Part shown: positions 1 through 8,246 of the stretch, piece after piece
Numbering within the stretch: position 1 is the first letter of the stretch
How the letters are laid out: each line of letters begins with the position of its first letter
Origin: Aurantiacibacter poecillastricola
GTDB lineage: Bacteria > Pseudomonadota > Alphaproteobacteria > Sphingomonadales > Sphingomonadaceae
DNA length: 64,000 bases
Assembly: GCF_030730945.1 (NCBI RefSeq)
Contig: NZ_JAVAMS010000003.1
Coordinates: forward strand, 1 to 64,000
Direction: 5' to 3'
Program-made: the position numbers and the translations under genes
Notes under the pieces: model-generated
Databases searched by the model: none
What the model was told of the DNA's origin: nothing
The model's input: only the letters and a program-made list of their open reading frames with translations

Positions 1-174
1 GGCGGCGATGGCCTTCCCGGCCTCCTCCGCGCCGAGGTTGGGCACCTCGGCAAACTGCTCCAGCAGGAACGGGTCTTCCACCGCGACGGGCTCCCCGTCG
101 CCGCGCACCCATTCCCCGCCGACAAGGGCGGCGGATAGCAGAAGGTCGCCTTCGTCGAGTGCGCCGCGTTCCAT
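1..174 (-). CDS. Aldehyde dehydrogenase family protein, N-terminal part (cut by window edge)
   Basis: The first 58 residues of a minus-strand gene are present; the rest lies left of position 1. The ATG at 174 follows a purine-rich GGGAGAGA ribosome site. The peptide runs ..LVGGEWVRGDGEPVAVEDP.. then ..VPNLGAEEAGKAI, which is the typical opening of NAD(P)-dependent aldehyde dehydrogenases of the succinate-semialdehyde dehydrogenase type (an I/V-G-G-x-W-V segment followed by a V-P-x-L/M-x-x-x-E segment). The catalytic Cys and Glu are outside the window, so the substrate cannot be judged. The neighbouring helicase is on the same strand, 116 bases upstream. The family call is fairly safe; the exact enzyme is not. 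Confidence 0.7.
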   Translation of the reverse strand, partial: MERGALDEGDLLLSAALVGGEWVRGDGEPVAVEDPFLLEQFAEVPNLGAEEAGKAIAA

Positions 175-290
175 GTTCTCTCCCATTCAGCGTCGAGGTG
201 AAAGGCATACAGCCTTTGCACCAATGCCTGAAAGGGCGGCAAGTTCAAAGTCGGCAAGCGCTGCTGCCCTATCGCCCGCTCGTCAGACGG

Positions 291-2036
291 TCAGCGCTTG
301 GATGGCCGACCGGGCTTCCCCTTCGCTTTCCATTTCTTGTCAGGCTTGCCGGCGGGACCCCGCCGGAGCGGCTTCGCGCCGACCACAGGACCGCCATGCT
401 TTCGATTCTTGCGCGCTTCCATGCGCGGACCCTCGGGCGATTCCTCGATCACTATCGAGTCCTGATCGTCATCCCCGGAAGCTGTGCGAGCAAGGGCGTC
501 GGCGAACTTCCCGGCGATTGCGCGCGGCACCTGGAACCAGCTTTCCGACTGCCCGATCCTGATCGCGCCGATTTCGTTGCGGGTGATATGCCCGCGGCGG
601 CAGATCATCGGCAGCAGCCAGCGCGGCTCGGCGTTCTGCCGCCGACCAACGCCCATCTTGAACCACACGACGTCTTCGAAGCCGGGGCGATGGCGCTCGG
701 CCTTGTCTTTCTCGCGCGCCTCGGGAGTGTTGGCGAGCAGTTCCTCCGGCTGCGGCATCTTGGATCGATGCGCCTGCACCAGCGCCGCAGCAATGTCCTC
801 GGGCGCCATCCGGCTCATCAGCTCGTTCGCCACGGCCCGCTCCGCCTCGTCATACTCGGTCGGCGCGGTGAGCTTCTCGATGAGCCTGGCGTGGTCCTGC
901 GCGCGAATGGCCTCGGCCGAGGGCGCGTCCATCCACTCCGCCGAAATCCTGGCACTGCGAAGCATGCCGTCCACGCGCTTGCGGCGATTGAAGGGAACCA
1001 CGATCGCGGCAATGCCCTTCTTGCCCGCGCGGCCGGTACGACCCGAGCGGTGCTGGAGCGTTTCGGCATCGCGCGGGATCTCGACATGGATCACGAGGCT
1101 CAAGGTGGGCAGGTCTAGGCCGCGCGCTGCCACATCGGTGGCGACACACACGCGGGCGCGTCGGTCGCGCAGCGCCTGAAGAGCCTGGTTGCGTTCGGAC
1201 TGCGAGTGTTCGCCCGACAGTGCGACGACGCCGAAGCCGCGGTTCTGCAAGGTGGTGTGCAGTCGCCGCACGCTCTCGCGCGTGGCGCAGAAGCAGATCG
1301 CGGTTTCTGCCTCGTGAAAGCGCAGGAGGTTCACCGCTGCATTCTCGATTTCCGAGGGCGCTACGGTGATCGCCTGGTATGCGATATCGCCGTGTCCCCG
1401 GGTCTCACCCGCGAGGGAAAGGCGCAGCGCATCGCTCTGGTAGCGTTCCGCCAGGCGCACGATCGGCTGCGGCAGCGTGGCGGAGAACAGCAGGGTGCGG
1501 CGCTGGCCTGGTGCTGCGTCGAGGATTTCCTCGAGGTCGTCGCGAAAACCCATGTCGAGCATCTCGTCCGCTTCGTCGAGCACAACGCCGATCAGCCCTG
1601 ACAAGTCGAGCGTGCCGCGTTCGAGATGATCTCGCAAGCGGCCGGGCGTGCCCACGACGATGGCCGGACCGCCGCGCAGGGCGCGCCTTTCCTTGCTTGC
1701 ATCCATTCCCCCCACGCATGTGGCGATGCGAAGACCTGCCTTGGCATACAGCCAGCCAAGCTCTCGGCTGACCTGGAGTGCAAGTTCGCGCGTCGGGGCG
1801 ACGACGAGAGCCAGCGGCTTCACGGAAAGCGGCGTTCCGCGAATTTCGCCGAGCAGCTGGTCAGCCAGCGCGATACCGAAAGCGACCGTTTTGCCCGATC
1901 CGGTCTGCGCCGAAACGATGAGATCGCGTCCGCGGGCATCGGAGGCGATGACGGCGGACTGTACCGGCGTGAGGGCTTCATAGCCGCGCTCGGCCAAGGC
2001 TTCGCCGAGGATCGGCGCTAGATTATCAAAGGACAT
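291..2036 (-). CDS. DEAD-box ATP-dependent RNA helicase with DbpA-like RNA-binding tail
   Basis: A 581-residue cytoplasmic ATP-dependent RNA helicase of the DeaD/CsdA/DbpA kind, expected to remodel structured RNA in ribosome assembly or cold adaptation. Motifs in order: Q-motif TPVQ (residues 23-26), Walker A AQTGSGKT (43-50), PTREL (81-85), TPGR (130-133), DEAD (154-157), SAT (185-187), and motif VI HRSGRTGRAG (about 328-337). Residues about 455-530 resemble the DbpA RNA-binding domain, and the tail is very Lys/Arg-rich and probably disordered. The start is placed at the ATG giving MSFDNLAP; an in-frame ATG four codons upstream is possible. Its leader contains a 14-bp perfect hairpin (2138-2176), which could be regulatory. 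Family certain, specific role inferred. Confidence 0.93.
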   Translation of the reverse strand: MSFDNLAPILGEALAERGYEALTPVQSAVIASDARGRDLIVSAQTGSGKTVAFGIALADQLLGEIRGTPLSVKPLALVVAPTRELALQVSRELGWLYAKAGLRIATCVGGMDASKERRALRGGPAIVVGTPGRLRDHLERGTLDLSGLIGVVLDEADEMLDMGFRDDLEEILDAAPGQRRTLLFSATLPQPIVRLAERYQSDALRLSLAGETRGHGDIAYQAITVAPSEIENAAVNLLRFHEAETAICFCATRESVRRLHTTLQNRGFGVVALSGEHSQSERNQALQALRDRRARVCVATDVAARGLDLPTLSLVIHVEIPRDAETLQHRSGRTGRAGKKGIAAIVVPFNRRKRVDGMLRSARISAEWMDAPSAEAIRAQDHARLIEKLTAPTEYDEAERAVANELMSRMAPEDIAAALVQAHRSKMPQPEELLANTPEAREKDKAERHRPGFEDVVWFKMGVGRRQNAEPRWLLPMICRRGHITRNEIGAIRIGQSESWFQVPRAIAGKFADALARTASGDDDQDSIVIEESPEGPRMEARKNRKHGGPVVGAKPLRRGPAGKPDKKWKAKGKPGRPSKR

Positions 2037-2137
2037 GCAAACTCGCAAAGAGGGCTACGCCGCGCCGGATGCCGACAGGGAGAGACAGGATGAAAACTCG
2101 CGCATGCAGCGCGGCAAGACGAATGGCCGCGTGCAAT

Positions 2138-2176
2138 CGCGTCATCGTCGCGCGTGCATATAGCGACGATGACGCG
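2138..2176. repeat. Perfect 14-bp inverted repeat between the helicase and the che operon
   Basis: Arms 2138-2151 and 2163-2176 are exact reverse complements, with an 11-base spacer. It lies upstream of the minus-strand helicase gene and downstream of the minus-strand chemotaxis operon. It could end che transcripts, shape the helicase leader RNA, or bind a protein. There is no T-tract on either strand, so it is not a classical intrinsic terminator. Confidence 0.6.
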
Positions 2177-2225
2177 AAATGCTCGCGTTAATTCACATTC
2201 GCCGAGCTGTTCCCAGCTATACCTC

Positions 2226-2256
2226 GTCCCGCGCGCAGGCGATTGCCGCGCGGGAC
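2226..2256. repeat. 10-bp inverted repeat after the last chemotaxis gene
   Basis: GTCCCGCGCG (2226-2235) pairs perfectly with CGCGCGGGAC (2247-2256) across an 11-base loop. It starts 25 bases beyond the stop of the last gene of the che operon (minus strand). It is the likely 3' hairpin of the operon transcript, although no run of T follows. Confidence 0.5.
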
Positions 2257-2281
2257 ACTTTCAAGGACCGAGATGCAGCCC

Positions 2282-2560
2282 CTAACCGGCTTGTTCGGTG
2301 ATCGCTTCGAGGCGGCTGCGCAGGGTCTCCAGGCGCACCTCGGAAACGCCCTGCGATACGCAGTCTGCTTCCAGCACCAGCGACATCTGCCTTGCTTTCT
2401 GCGCGACGAGGTCGATGCCCTGCAGGTTCACCATGTGGTTCTTGAGAACTTCCGGATCACAGCACAAGGCGCTGCCGAGCCCTTCGATATCGTCCGCGAG
2501 TTCGGCGAGCAGCGCGGCCATTCCGCTTAGCAGCGGCCTGCTGTGGCTTGCCGGGTTCAC
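2282..2560 (-). CDS. Small uncharacterised protein, last gene of the chemotaxis operon
   Basis: A 92-residue acidic, helical protein read from a GTG at 2560 that overlaps the cheW stop (GTGA). A 79-residue version from the ATG at 2521 is the alternative. I do not recognise a named family. A segment reading LQGIDLVAQKARQ sits in a predicted helical stretch, vaguely like the helical region of phosphatases such as CheZ, but this is only a resemblance. There is no signal peptide or membrane segment. Coupling to cheW and position at the end of the operon argue that it works in the chemosensory pathway, for example as a phosphatase or adaptor. Existence is fairly sure; function unknown. Confidence 0.7.
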   Translation of the reverse strand: MNPASHSRPLLSGMAALLAELADDIEGLGSALCCDPEVLKNHMVNLQGIDLVAQKARQMSLVLEADCVSQGVSEVRLETLRSRLEAITEQAG

Positions 2561-2997
2561 GCCGCCAAATCCAGTTCTTCGTCCGCCATCAGCTGCGCAA
2601 GGTCGAGGACCATGATCATGGTGTCTCCGAGCGGGGCCAGCCCTTCGAGAAAGCCGGTAATGCTGTCCTGCGAGGCGACGTCGGGCTGCTGCAGGCTGCC
2701 TGCGTCGATGGAAACGATGTCGTTGACCCCATGCACGATCAGACCGCGCGATTGCTGTTCGTGTTCCACCACGATGATCGGGTTGCGCGGCGTTGCCTCG
2801 GTAGCGCTCCATCCCAGCCGCACCGAAAGATCGATGACAGGCAACACGGCGCCACGCAGGTTGACCACGCCGGCGACATGTTCGGGCACGCGCGGCAATA
2901 CCGTGACCGGCGACCAGGCACGGATTTCCCGCACCGCCATGATGTCGATGCCGAAGAGCTGTCCGGAAACCTGGAATGTGATGAGTTCGCGTTGCAT
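2557..2997 (-). CDS. cheW: Chemotaxis coupling protein CheW
   Basis: A 146-residue cytoplasmic adaptor linking the chemoreceptor to CheA. The start is the ATG at 2997, which begins MQRELITFQVSGQLFGIDI, the canonical CheW opening; the long in-frame extension upstream overlaps cheY and is not real. It has the beta-barrel hallmarks VREIRAW (near 20), a VVNLRGAVLPVIDL segment (about 65-79) and a D-x-V-x-x-I-x hydrophobic strand after that. Length is normal for the family. It follows cheY by 20 bases and overlaps the next small gene. CheW is also represented in this operon by the C-terminal domain of CheA. Confidence 0.95.
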   Translation of the reverse strand: MQRELITFQVSGQLFGIDIMAVREIRAWSPVTVLPRVPEHVAGVVNLRGAVLPVIDLSVRLGWSATEATPRNPIIVVEHEQQSRGLIVHGVNDIVSIDAGSLQQPDVASQDSITGFLEGLAPLGDTMIMVLDLAQLMADEELDLAA

Positions 2998-3017
2998 TGG
3001 GATTGTCCTTGCAAGTG

Positions 3018-3389
3018 TCAGTGGGCGACGCGTCGAACGGCCATCGCCAGCTTTTCGGCATCGAAGGGCTTGACGATCCAGCCGGTGGCCCCGGCCTGGC
3101 GGGCACGCTGCTTCTTCGTGTCGGAGCTTTCGGTGCTGAGAACCAGGATCGGTCGATCGGAATGGCGGGCGGAACTGCGCAACCCTTCGATCAGCCCGAA
3201 GCCATCGAGCCGTGGCATGTTGATATCGGTAATGATCACATCGACCTCGTTCGTGGCCAGCCAGTCGAGCGCCATCTGGCCATCCTCGGCTTGCTCGACC
3301 TTGAAGCCGTGCTTCGTAAGCGCATGCAGCAGCAGAGCGCGCATGCTCGGGCTGTCGTCCACTGTCAGTATGCGGGTGGTGGTGGTCAT
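3018..3389 (-). CDS. cheY: Chemotaxis response regulator CheY (single receiver domain)
   Basis: A 123-residue stand-alone receiver that takes phosphate from CheA and controls the flagellar motor or acts as a phosphate sink. Conserved parts: acidic pair DD (11-12), phospho-acceptor Asp55 in ITDINMPRLDG, switch Ser/Thr in VLSTESS, and the invariant Lys in WIVKPF with the following Pro. There is no output domain. It lies 17 bases after cheD and 20 before cheW, inside the operon. The match to CheY is unambiguous at the domain level. Confidence 0.94.
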   Translation of the reverse strand: MTTTTRILTVDDSPSMRALLLHALTKHGFKVEQAEDGQMALDWLATNEVDVIITDINMPRLDGFGLIEGLRSSARHSDRPILVLSTESSDTKKQRARQAGATGWIVKPFDAEKLAMAVRRVAH

Positions 3390-3406
3390 CGATCGGTTCC
3401 TTCTCT

Positions 3407-3964
3407 TCAGAATAGCTCGACATCGCCAAGAGCAGATTGCGGACGTCTTAGCGGTTGTTGCGTAGGTGTTGCCTGCGCGGCGGTCAGGCGGCAGCGCACC
3501 CTGCCGCTGGCCGGCAGGAAGTGGACCCGGCGGGCCTGGTTGCCGCCCAGATCGGCCTGCGTAAGCTCGATCCCCTCCTGCACGACGAAGCGTCTGGCGA
3601 AATCCGCATTGGCGGTTCCGATAGGGCTCAGGCCCCGATGAATGTTCGCCCCGCCGTAGAGGCGGGCCTTGAGGCGCGACTTGCTGGCCCCGAGCGCCAG
3701 CATTTCGTTCACCAGCAATTCCATCAGGAAAAGGCCGTAATGTTCGTCGAACTGCTCGCGGCTGCGATGCGTGGGCGGTTCGGCGAGAAGGAAATGGTTC
3801 ATCCCGCCCACCCTTGCGCTGGGGTCAAAAAGGCACATGGCCACGCAGCTGCCCAGCACGGTGCTGAATTCCACGGTGGGCTCTGCGCTGGCCCTTGCCT
3901 CGCCTTGCATGACGGTCACCCGATCAGGCGCGGAATGGGACGGGGGAGGATCGAGGGCGGCCAT
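3407..3964 (-). CDS. cheD: Chemoreceptor glutamine deamidase CheD
   Basis: A 185-residue cytoplasmic enzyme that deamidates glutamines of chemoreceptors. The start ATG at 3964 overlaps the cheB stop as ATGA; the longer frame upstream is a shadow of cheB. The catalytic Cys motif is visible in STVLGSCVAMCLFD (T-x-L-G-S-C), followed by a GGMNHFLL segment carrying the active-site His, and a later KLYGGAN-like segment (ARLYGGANI). The C-terminal tail beyond about residue 160 is polar and variable. Location between cheB and cheY is common in alphaproteobacteria. Confidence 0.93.
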   Translation of the reverse strand: MAALDPPPSHSAPDRVTVMQGEARASAEPTVEFSTVLGSCVAMCLFDPSARVGGMNHFLLAEPPTHRSREQFDEHYGLFLMELLVNEMLALGASKSRLKARLYGGANIHRGLSPIGTANADFARRFVVQEGIELTQADLGGNQARRVHFLPASGRVRCRLTAAQATPTQQPLRRPQSALGDVELF

Positions 3965-5010
3965 CAGGCTGCCTCCGCCCGGTCGAAGATGTGGCCGGCA
4001 ATCCTGTCGAGCGGAAGCACGATGCTTGCAGCGCCCATTTCGATCGCGGCGCGCGGCATTCCGAACACGACGCAGCTTGCCTCGTCCTGCGCGATCGTGA
4101 AGCTGCCTTTTGCTGCCATGCGGGCCAGTCCCTTTGCGCCGTCGCATCCCATGCCGGTGAGCAGAATGCCTGTCGCAGCAGGGCCGGCGGTTTCCGCGAC
4201 GGAGCCGAACAGCATGTCGACGCTGGGCTGGTGCCCGCAAACCGGTTCGCCCGCGCGCAGGACCGTGCGGAAACCCAGCGATCCTGCCCCGGCCAGCAAC
4301 AGGTGGCGATCGCCGCCCGGGGCAAGGTAGATATGTCCCCTTTCCACCGGCACGTCGGTACCTGCGAGTACCACGCGCGGTTCGCACGCACCATCGAGCG
4401 ACTGAGCGATGGCTGGCGCGAAACGAGCGTTTACGTGCTGGACGATCAGCGTGGGTGGGCAATCCAGGGGGAAGCGCGACAGCAAGGTGCGCAAGGCTTC
4501 TACGCCGCCGGTCGATGCGCCGATGGCGATGAGGGCGCTTTCCGCCGCGGCCCGAGTTGGCGAGGGGAAGGGCGCTGCACTGGCAGGCGCAGCGGTGGAG
4601 CGTCGCGGAAGCAGGTTCACTCCGGCCGCCTCCCGCACGAGCGCTGCGAGTTCGCCTCCGTCGTTCCCGGGCAAAGAACCATGCCGGTCGTTCTTGGCAT
4701 AGCAACTGACAGCGCCCAGTTGCAGCGCCTGCACGGTGACGGCGTTGCCTTCCTGCGTCGCGCCGGACACGATGATGACCGGTGTCGGGCGCAGTTCCAT
4801 GATCTTGGCAAGGAAGGACAACCCATCCATGCCCGGCATTTCGATGTCGAGGGTAACGACGTCGGGATCGAGCGCCTTGATCAGCCCGCGCGCTTCCTGC
4901 GCATCGCAGGCGCAGCCCACCACCTCGATATCCGCTTCGCTGGCGAGCCGCGTTTGCAGCAGCTTTCGCATCAGGGCGGAATCGTCGACGATCAGCACGC
5001 GAATGGTCAT
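3964..5010 (-). CDS. cheB: Chemotaxis protein-glutamate methylesterase CheB
   Basis: A 348-residue two-domain enzyme that removes methyl groups from chemoreceptors when phosphorylated by CheA. The receiver domain spans residues 1-120 (phospho-acceptor Asp55 in TLDIEMPGMDG). A linker to about 155 follows, then the methylesterase domain. The catalytic triad is intact: Ser166 in GASTGG, His192 in VQHV and Asp290 in GMGCDG. The gene overlaps both cheR (stop/start ATGA at 5007-5010) and cheD. It is the functional CheB of the window, in contrast to the degenerate paralogue at 9976. Confidence 0.96.
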   Translation of the reverse strand: MTIRVLIVDDSALMRKLLQTRLASEADIEVVGCACDAQEARGLIKALDPDVVTLDIEMPGMDGLSFLAKIMELRPTPVIIVSGATQEGNAVTVQALQLGAVSCYAKNDRHGSLPGNDGGELAALVREAAGVNLLPRRSTAAPASAAPFPSPTRAAAESALIAIGASTGGVEALRTLLSRFPLDCPPTLIVQHVNARFAPAIAQSLDGACEPRVVLAGTDVPVERGHIYLAPGGDRHLLLAGAGSLGFRTVLRAGEPVCGHQPSVDMLFGSVAETAGPAATGILLTGMGCDGAKGLARMAAKGSFTIAQDEASCVVFGMPRAAIEMGAASIVLPLDRIAGHIFDRAEAA

Positions 5011-5888
5011 CCGTGCCTCCGCCGGTAGATCGTCGGGCCTACAAGCTCGAGCAGGTCGAGCGCCTTGCCGGTCGCTCTTTCCGAATGGCCGATGTAGAGA
5101 TGCCCGCCGGGTCGCAGCTGGTTGACGAGACGCCAGACCAGCTGTTCCTTGGTCGCGTGATCGAAATAGATCATCACGTTGCGGCAGAAGATCACGTCGA
5201 ACAGGTTTGCGAAGGGCCAGCTGCCAAGGAGGTTGAGCAGGCGAAACCGCACGAGCGCGCGAAGATCTTCCGCTATTTCCGTCTTGTCGCCGACCGGCCG
5301 GGTCCAGCTATTGCGCAGCTCTTGCGGCACTGCTTCGATGGCCTTGCTGTCGTATCGGCCCTGAATTCCGGCGGCCACGGCATGTTCGGCAAGGTCGCTG
5401 GCAAGCGCAAGCACATTGCCCGAGGCAATCCGCCGCCCCTCGGCCCGGTCCTCTCCCAGGAGGACCATCATCAGTGTCCAGATTTCCTCGCCGCTGGAAC
5501 ATCCTGCCGACCACAGTCGCACGGCCAGGCCGGACCTTGATCGCTCGATCAGGTCGGGCCGGACTTCCTGGGCGAAGTGTGAGAAATGGTGTTCCTCGCG
5601 GTTGAAATAGGTGTGATTGGTGGTGAGCGCCGCGATCATGCTGGTCGACAGCGACTTGTCGCGTTCCACTTCCTCGAGAAAGGCTGCGAAGGTGGCGCAG
5701 CCGGTCTTGCGCAGCAGTGGAGCAAGCCGCGAATAGGCGAGCATCTTCTTGCCGTCCGACAACACGATGCCCGCCTCGCGCCGCACCATCGATGCGATGC
5801 GATCGAAATCCGCATGCGAGTAGACTTGCGGACTTACGCCCGGCACGATGGCCTCCTCGCCGGTCTTCGCGTTCATCACGGAGGCCAT
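5007..5888 (-). CDS. cheR: Chemotaxis protein methyltransferase CheR
   Basis: A 293-residue SAM-dependent methyltransferase that methylates glutamates on chemoreceptors. The start is set at the ATG at 5888, two bases after the cheA stop; a second ATG four codons in is possible. The N-terminal helical domain (about 15-85) ends in TTNHTYFNREEHHF, the characteristic CheR T-N-x-T-x-F-F/N-R-E segment. The SAM-binding part contains WSAGCSSGEEIWT, and a later DVIFCRNVMIYFD is the conserved C-R-N-V-x-I-Y-F motif. No C-terminal TPRs are present. It ends overlapping cheB. Confidence 0.96.
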   Translation of the reverse strand: MASVMNAKTGEEAIVPGVSPQVYSHADFDRIASMVRREAGIVLSDGKKMLAYSRLAPLLRKTGCATFAAFLEEVERDKSLSTSMIAALTTNHTYFNREEHHFSHFAQEVRPDLIERSRSGLAVRLWSAGCSSGEEIWTLMMVLLGEDRAEGRRIASGNVLALASDLAEHAVAAGIQGRYDSKAIEAVPQELRNSWTRPVGDKTEIAEDLRALVRFRLLNLLGSWPFANLFDVIFCRNVMIYFDHATKEQLVWRLVNQLRPGGHLYIGHSERATGKALDLLELVGPTIYRRRHG

Positions 5889-5890
5889 GA

Positions 5891-7963
5891 TCAGGCAGCA
5901 GCTTGTAGGCTGCTGGCGGCGCCAGCAGACTGGACGATTTGGTCGACGTCGACGATCAGGGCCACGCGTCCATTGCCAAGGATCGTGGCACCGGCCACTC
6001 CTTCGACGGAGCGGTAATGGGTGTCCAGGCTCTTGATGACGAACTGGCGCTGATCGCTGATGGCATCGACCAGCAGGGCAGCTTGCCCACACCGTTCGGT
6101 ATCGACGATGACGAGCACGCCGCGGCATGGGTCGTCCACGGCAGAGCCACCGGTAATGCCGGACAGGGGAAGGATCGGCACGAAGCGTCCGCGTACGTTG
6201 AGCATGAGGCGTTTGGCTCCCATGCCCTTGAGATCGCCCGGCTGCGGGCGCAGGCTTTCCACCACGTGGGCGAGCGGCACGACGAGCGACTGGTCGCCCA
6301 CCTGCACGATCATGCCATCGGAAATGGCCAGCGTCAGCGGCAGCGCGAGCACGAAGGCAGTGCCCTTTCCGGGCTCGGACTCGATGGAGATCCGGCCGCC
6401 TAGCTCCTTCACGTTCTGACGCACCACGTCCATCCCGACGCCGCGTCCCGAAACGCTCGAGACCTGTTCGGCAGTCGAGAATCCGGGAGCGAAGATCAGG
6501 TCGTTGATCTCGTCGGTCGAAAGGCGGGTGTCAGGAGCAACCAGTCCGTTAGCCACGGCCTTTGCCAGCACCTTGTCGGCGTCGATCCCGCGGCCGTCGT
6601 CGGCGATGCGGATCACGATGCGGCCCGCCTTCTGCTCGGCCGAAAGCGATAGCGTGCCTTCGGGATTCTTCCCTGCCGCCTGCCGCTGCGCCGCATCCTC
6701 GATACCGTGGTCCACGGCATTGCGGATGAGGTGGGTCAGCGGCTCGCTCAGCCGTTCGATCACGGTCTTGTCGAGTTCGGTCGTCTCGCCGCTGACTTCA
6801 AGCTTCACATGCTTGCCGGTCGTCCCGGCAAGTTCTCTCAGCAGGCGCGGAACGCGGCTGAAAACCGAGCCGATGGGCTGGGCGCGGAATGCCATGGCGT
6901 GTTCCTGGATATCGCGCACCAGCCCATCGAGCATCGCCAGTTCCTCGATATGGGCGAGGCCGTCATTGCTCAATCGCTGGGCCAGCATGGCCTGGGCGAT
7001 GACGAGTTCGCCGACACCGTCGATCAGCTTGTCCAGCTTGGCGAGATCCACGCGGATGGACTGGGTAGCGGCGGCACTGCGCGTTGCAGGAGGTTCGTTT
7101 GCCGGAGGGGAGGGTTCCTCGGCCCCTGCGGGTGCGGGGTTGCCGGCCTGCTCCCTGGCCGGCTCGGGCAAGCGCACCGGCGGGATGGCCTCGCCCGTCC
7201 CATAGGCAAGCGAACAGTCCTCTCCCACGAAATCGAAGATGTCATCCACCTGTTCCCGCGAAACCTGCGATGGCATGGCGAAGGTCCAGCCGAGATAGCC
7301 CTGTTCGATGTCGAGCTCCGCCAGGGGCGGGATGGCGGATGTGTCGCAAGCGATGCATGTCCCGCCAAGGGCGGCCAGTTCGCGCAGCCACAGCAGGGGC
7401 TCGCTGCCATTCTCCATGGCGCCGGCATGGGGGCGCAGGTGCAGCTGCCAATCGGACGCTGTGTCCGCCGGGTCTGCGCCTTCTACCTCGCCGCGCGGGG
7501 CGAGCAGGTCGTCCAGCATGGCGTCGAGATCGTCTTCGGGCGCCGCTTGCCCGGAGCCAGCCGCAGGGGGCGAGGGATCGGCCTGCGGCTCCGCCAGAGC
7601 CTCTTCCATGCGAGCGATGATCGCCGTGTCGTCCGGAGCAGGGCTGCCGCTGCGCGCCGCGTCCACATGATCGCGCAGGCAATCGAGCGCGAGCAGCAGC
7701 ATGTCGACGAGGTCTGGCGTCAGCGCGGTAGTGCCTGCACGCACCTGGGCCAGCAAGGTCTCGAAACAATGGGTGTAGGCCTGCAGGGCGGCATAACCGA
7801 AGGCCCCGGCACCGCCCTTGATCGAATGCACGGCGCGGAAGATGGCGTTGATCGTTTCGCCGTCCTGGGTGCCTGCTTTGCAAGCGTCCAGTCCGGCTTC
7901 GGCGGCTTCCAGCGACTCGTCGCATTCGACGAAGAAGATGTTCTGGATATCGTCGCTGTTCAT
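5891..7963 (-). CDS. cheA: Chemotaxis histidine kinase CheA
   Basis: A 690-residue cytoplasmic histidine kinase that signals to CheY and CheB. The start is the ATG at 7963 behind a strong AAGGAGAAGG site; it overlaps the stop of the upstream STAS gene (ATGA). Domains: P1/Hpt with phospho-His46 in RAVHSIKGGAGAFG; a long acidic, Ala/Pro-rich linker where a P2-like segment may lie (about 230-320); P3 dimerisation helices (about 345-410); HATPase with N-box LIRNAVDHGIED, G1 DDGRGID and G2 GRGVGMDVV; and a CheW-like P5 domain to the end. The long Pro/Ala linker is the only unusual part. Surrounding genes leave no doubt about the pathway. Confidence 0.97.
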   Translation of the reverse strand: MNSDDIQNIFFVECDESLEAAEAGLDACKAGTQDGETINAIFRAVHSIKGGAGAFGYAALQAYTHCFETLLAQVRAGTTALTPDLVDMLLLALDCLRDHVDAARSGSPAPDDTAIIARMEEALAEPQADPSPPAAGSGQAAPEDDLDAMLDDLLAPRGEVEGADPADTASDWQLHLRPHAGAMENGSEPLLWLRELAALGGTCIACDTSAIPPLAELDIEQGYLGWTFAMPSQVSREQVDDIFDFVGEDCSLAYGTGEAIPPVRLPEPAREQAGNPAPAGAEEPSPPANEPPATRSAAATQSIRVDLAKLDKLIDGVGELVIAQAMLAQRLSNDGLAHIEELAMLDGLVRDIQEHAMAFRAQPIGSVFSRVPRLLRELAGTTGKHVKLEVSGETTELDKTVIERLSEPLTHLIRNAVDHGIEDAAQRQAAGKNPEGTLSLSAEQKAGRIVIRIADDGRGIDADKVLAKAVANGLVAPDTRLSTDEINDLIFAPGFSTAEQVSSVSGRGVGMDVVRQNVKELGGRISIESEPGKGTAFVLALPLTLAISDGMIVQVGDQSLVVPLAHVVESLRPQPGDLKGMGAKRLMLNVRGRFVPILPLSGITGGSAVDDPCRGVLVIVDTERCGQAALLVDAISDQRQFVIKSLDTHYRSVEGVAGATILGNGRVALIVDVDQIVQSAGAASSLQAAA

Positions 7964-8223
7964 GCACCTTCTCCTTCGTCCAGCAGCGATTGCTGGCCGG
8001 CCAGCGACAGGGCCTCGCGCATTGCGCCCGAGGGGTCGGCCAGCTTCAGGGCGGGGGCGGACCGACGGGCTGCCAGCAGCACCTGCAGCATGGCCATGCC
8101 CATCCGTTCCACCTTCGCGCCATCGATGCGGACCGGCCCTGCATCCACCGCGTCCAGAAGCTCCGGAAGCAGCGCGGCGGTCGCCTTGCGGTCGCAATGC
8201 GTGGGTAGCTCTATCGTCGTCAT
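7960..8223 (-). CDS. STAS-domain protein of the chemotaxis operon
   Basis: An 87-residue soluble single STAS domain. The pattern is a short beta strand, then LPELLDAVDAGPVRIDGAKVERMGMAML.., which is the STAS core with the switch region just before helix 2. The usual phosphorylatable Ser appears replaced by Glu/Arg (VERMG), so it may not be a phospho-switch. It sits between the receptor and cheA, overlapping cheA by four bases. Such STAS genes are recurrent in alphaproteobacterial che operons, but their job is not settled. Confidence 0.82.
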   Translation of the reverse strand: MTTIELPTHCDRKATAALLPELLDAVDAGPVRIDGAKVERMGMAMLQVLLAARRSAPALKLADPSGAMREALSLAGQQSLLDEGEGA

Positions 8224-8246
8224 GTCGGGTCTCCCGCCGGGGGCGA

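Noticed and set aside
159..1118. Long plus-strand open frame opposite the helicase
   Set aside because: It mirrors a certain DEAD-box gene, with low-complexity Arg/Leu/His composition and no ribosome site; typical antisense shadow in GC-rich DNA.
2561..3106. Upstream extension of the small che-operon protein through cheW and cheY
   Set aside because: Only the part after 2560 reads as a normal protein; the rest is an out-of-frame reading of cheW.
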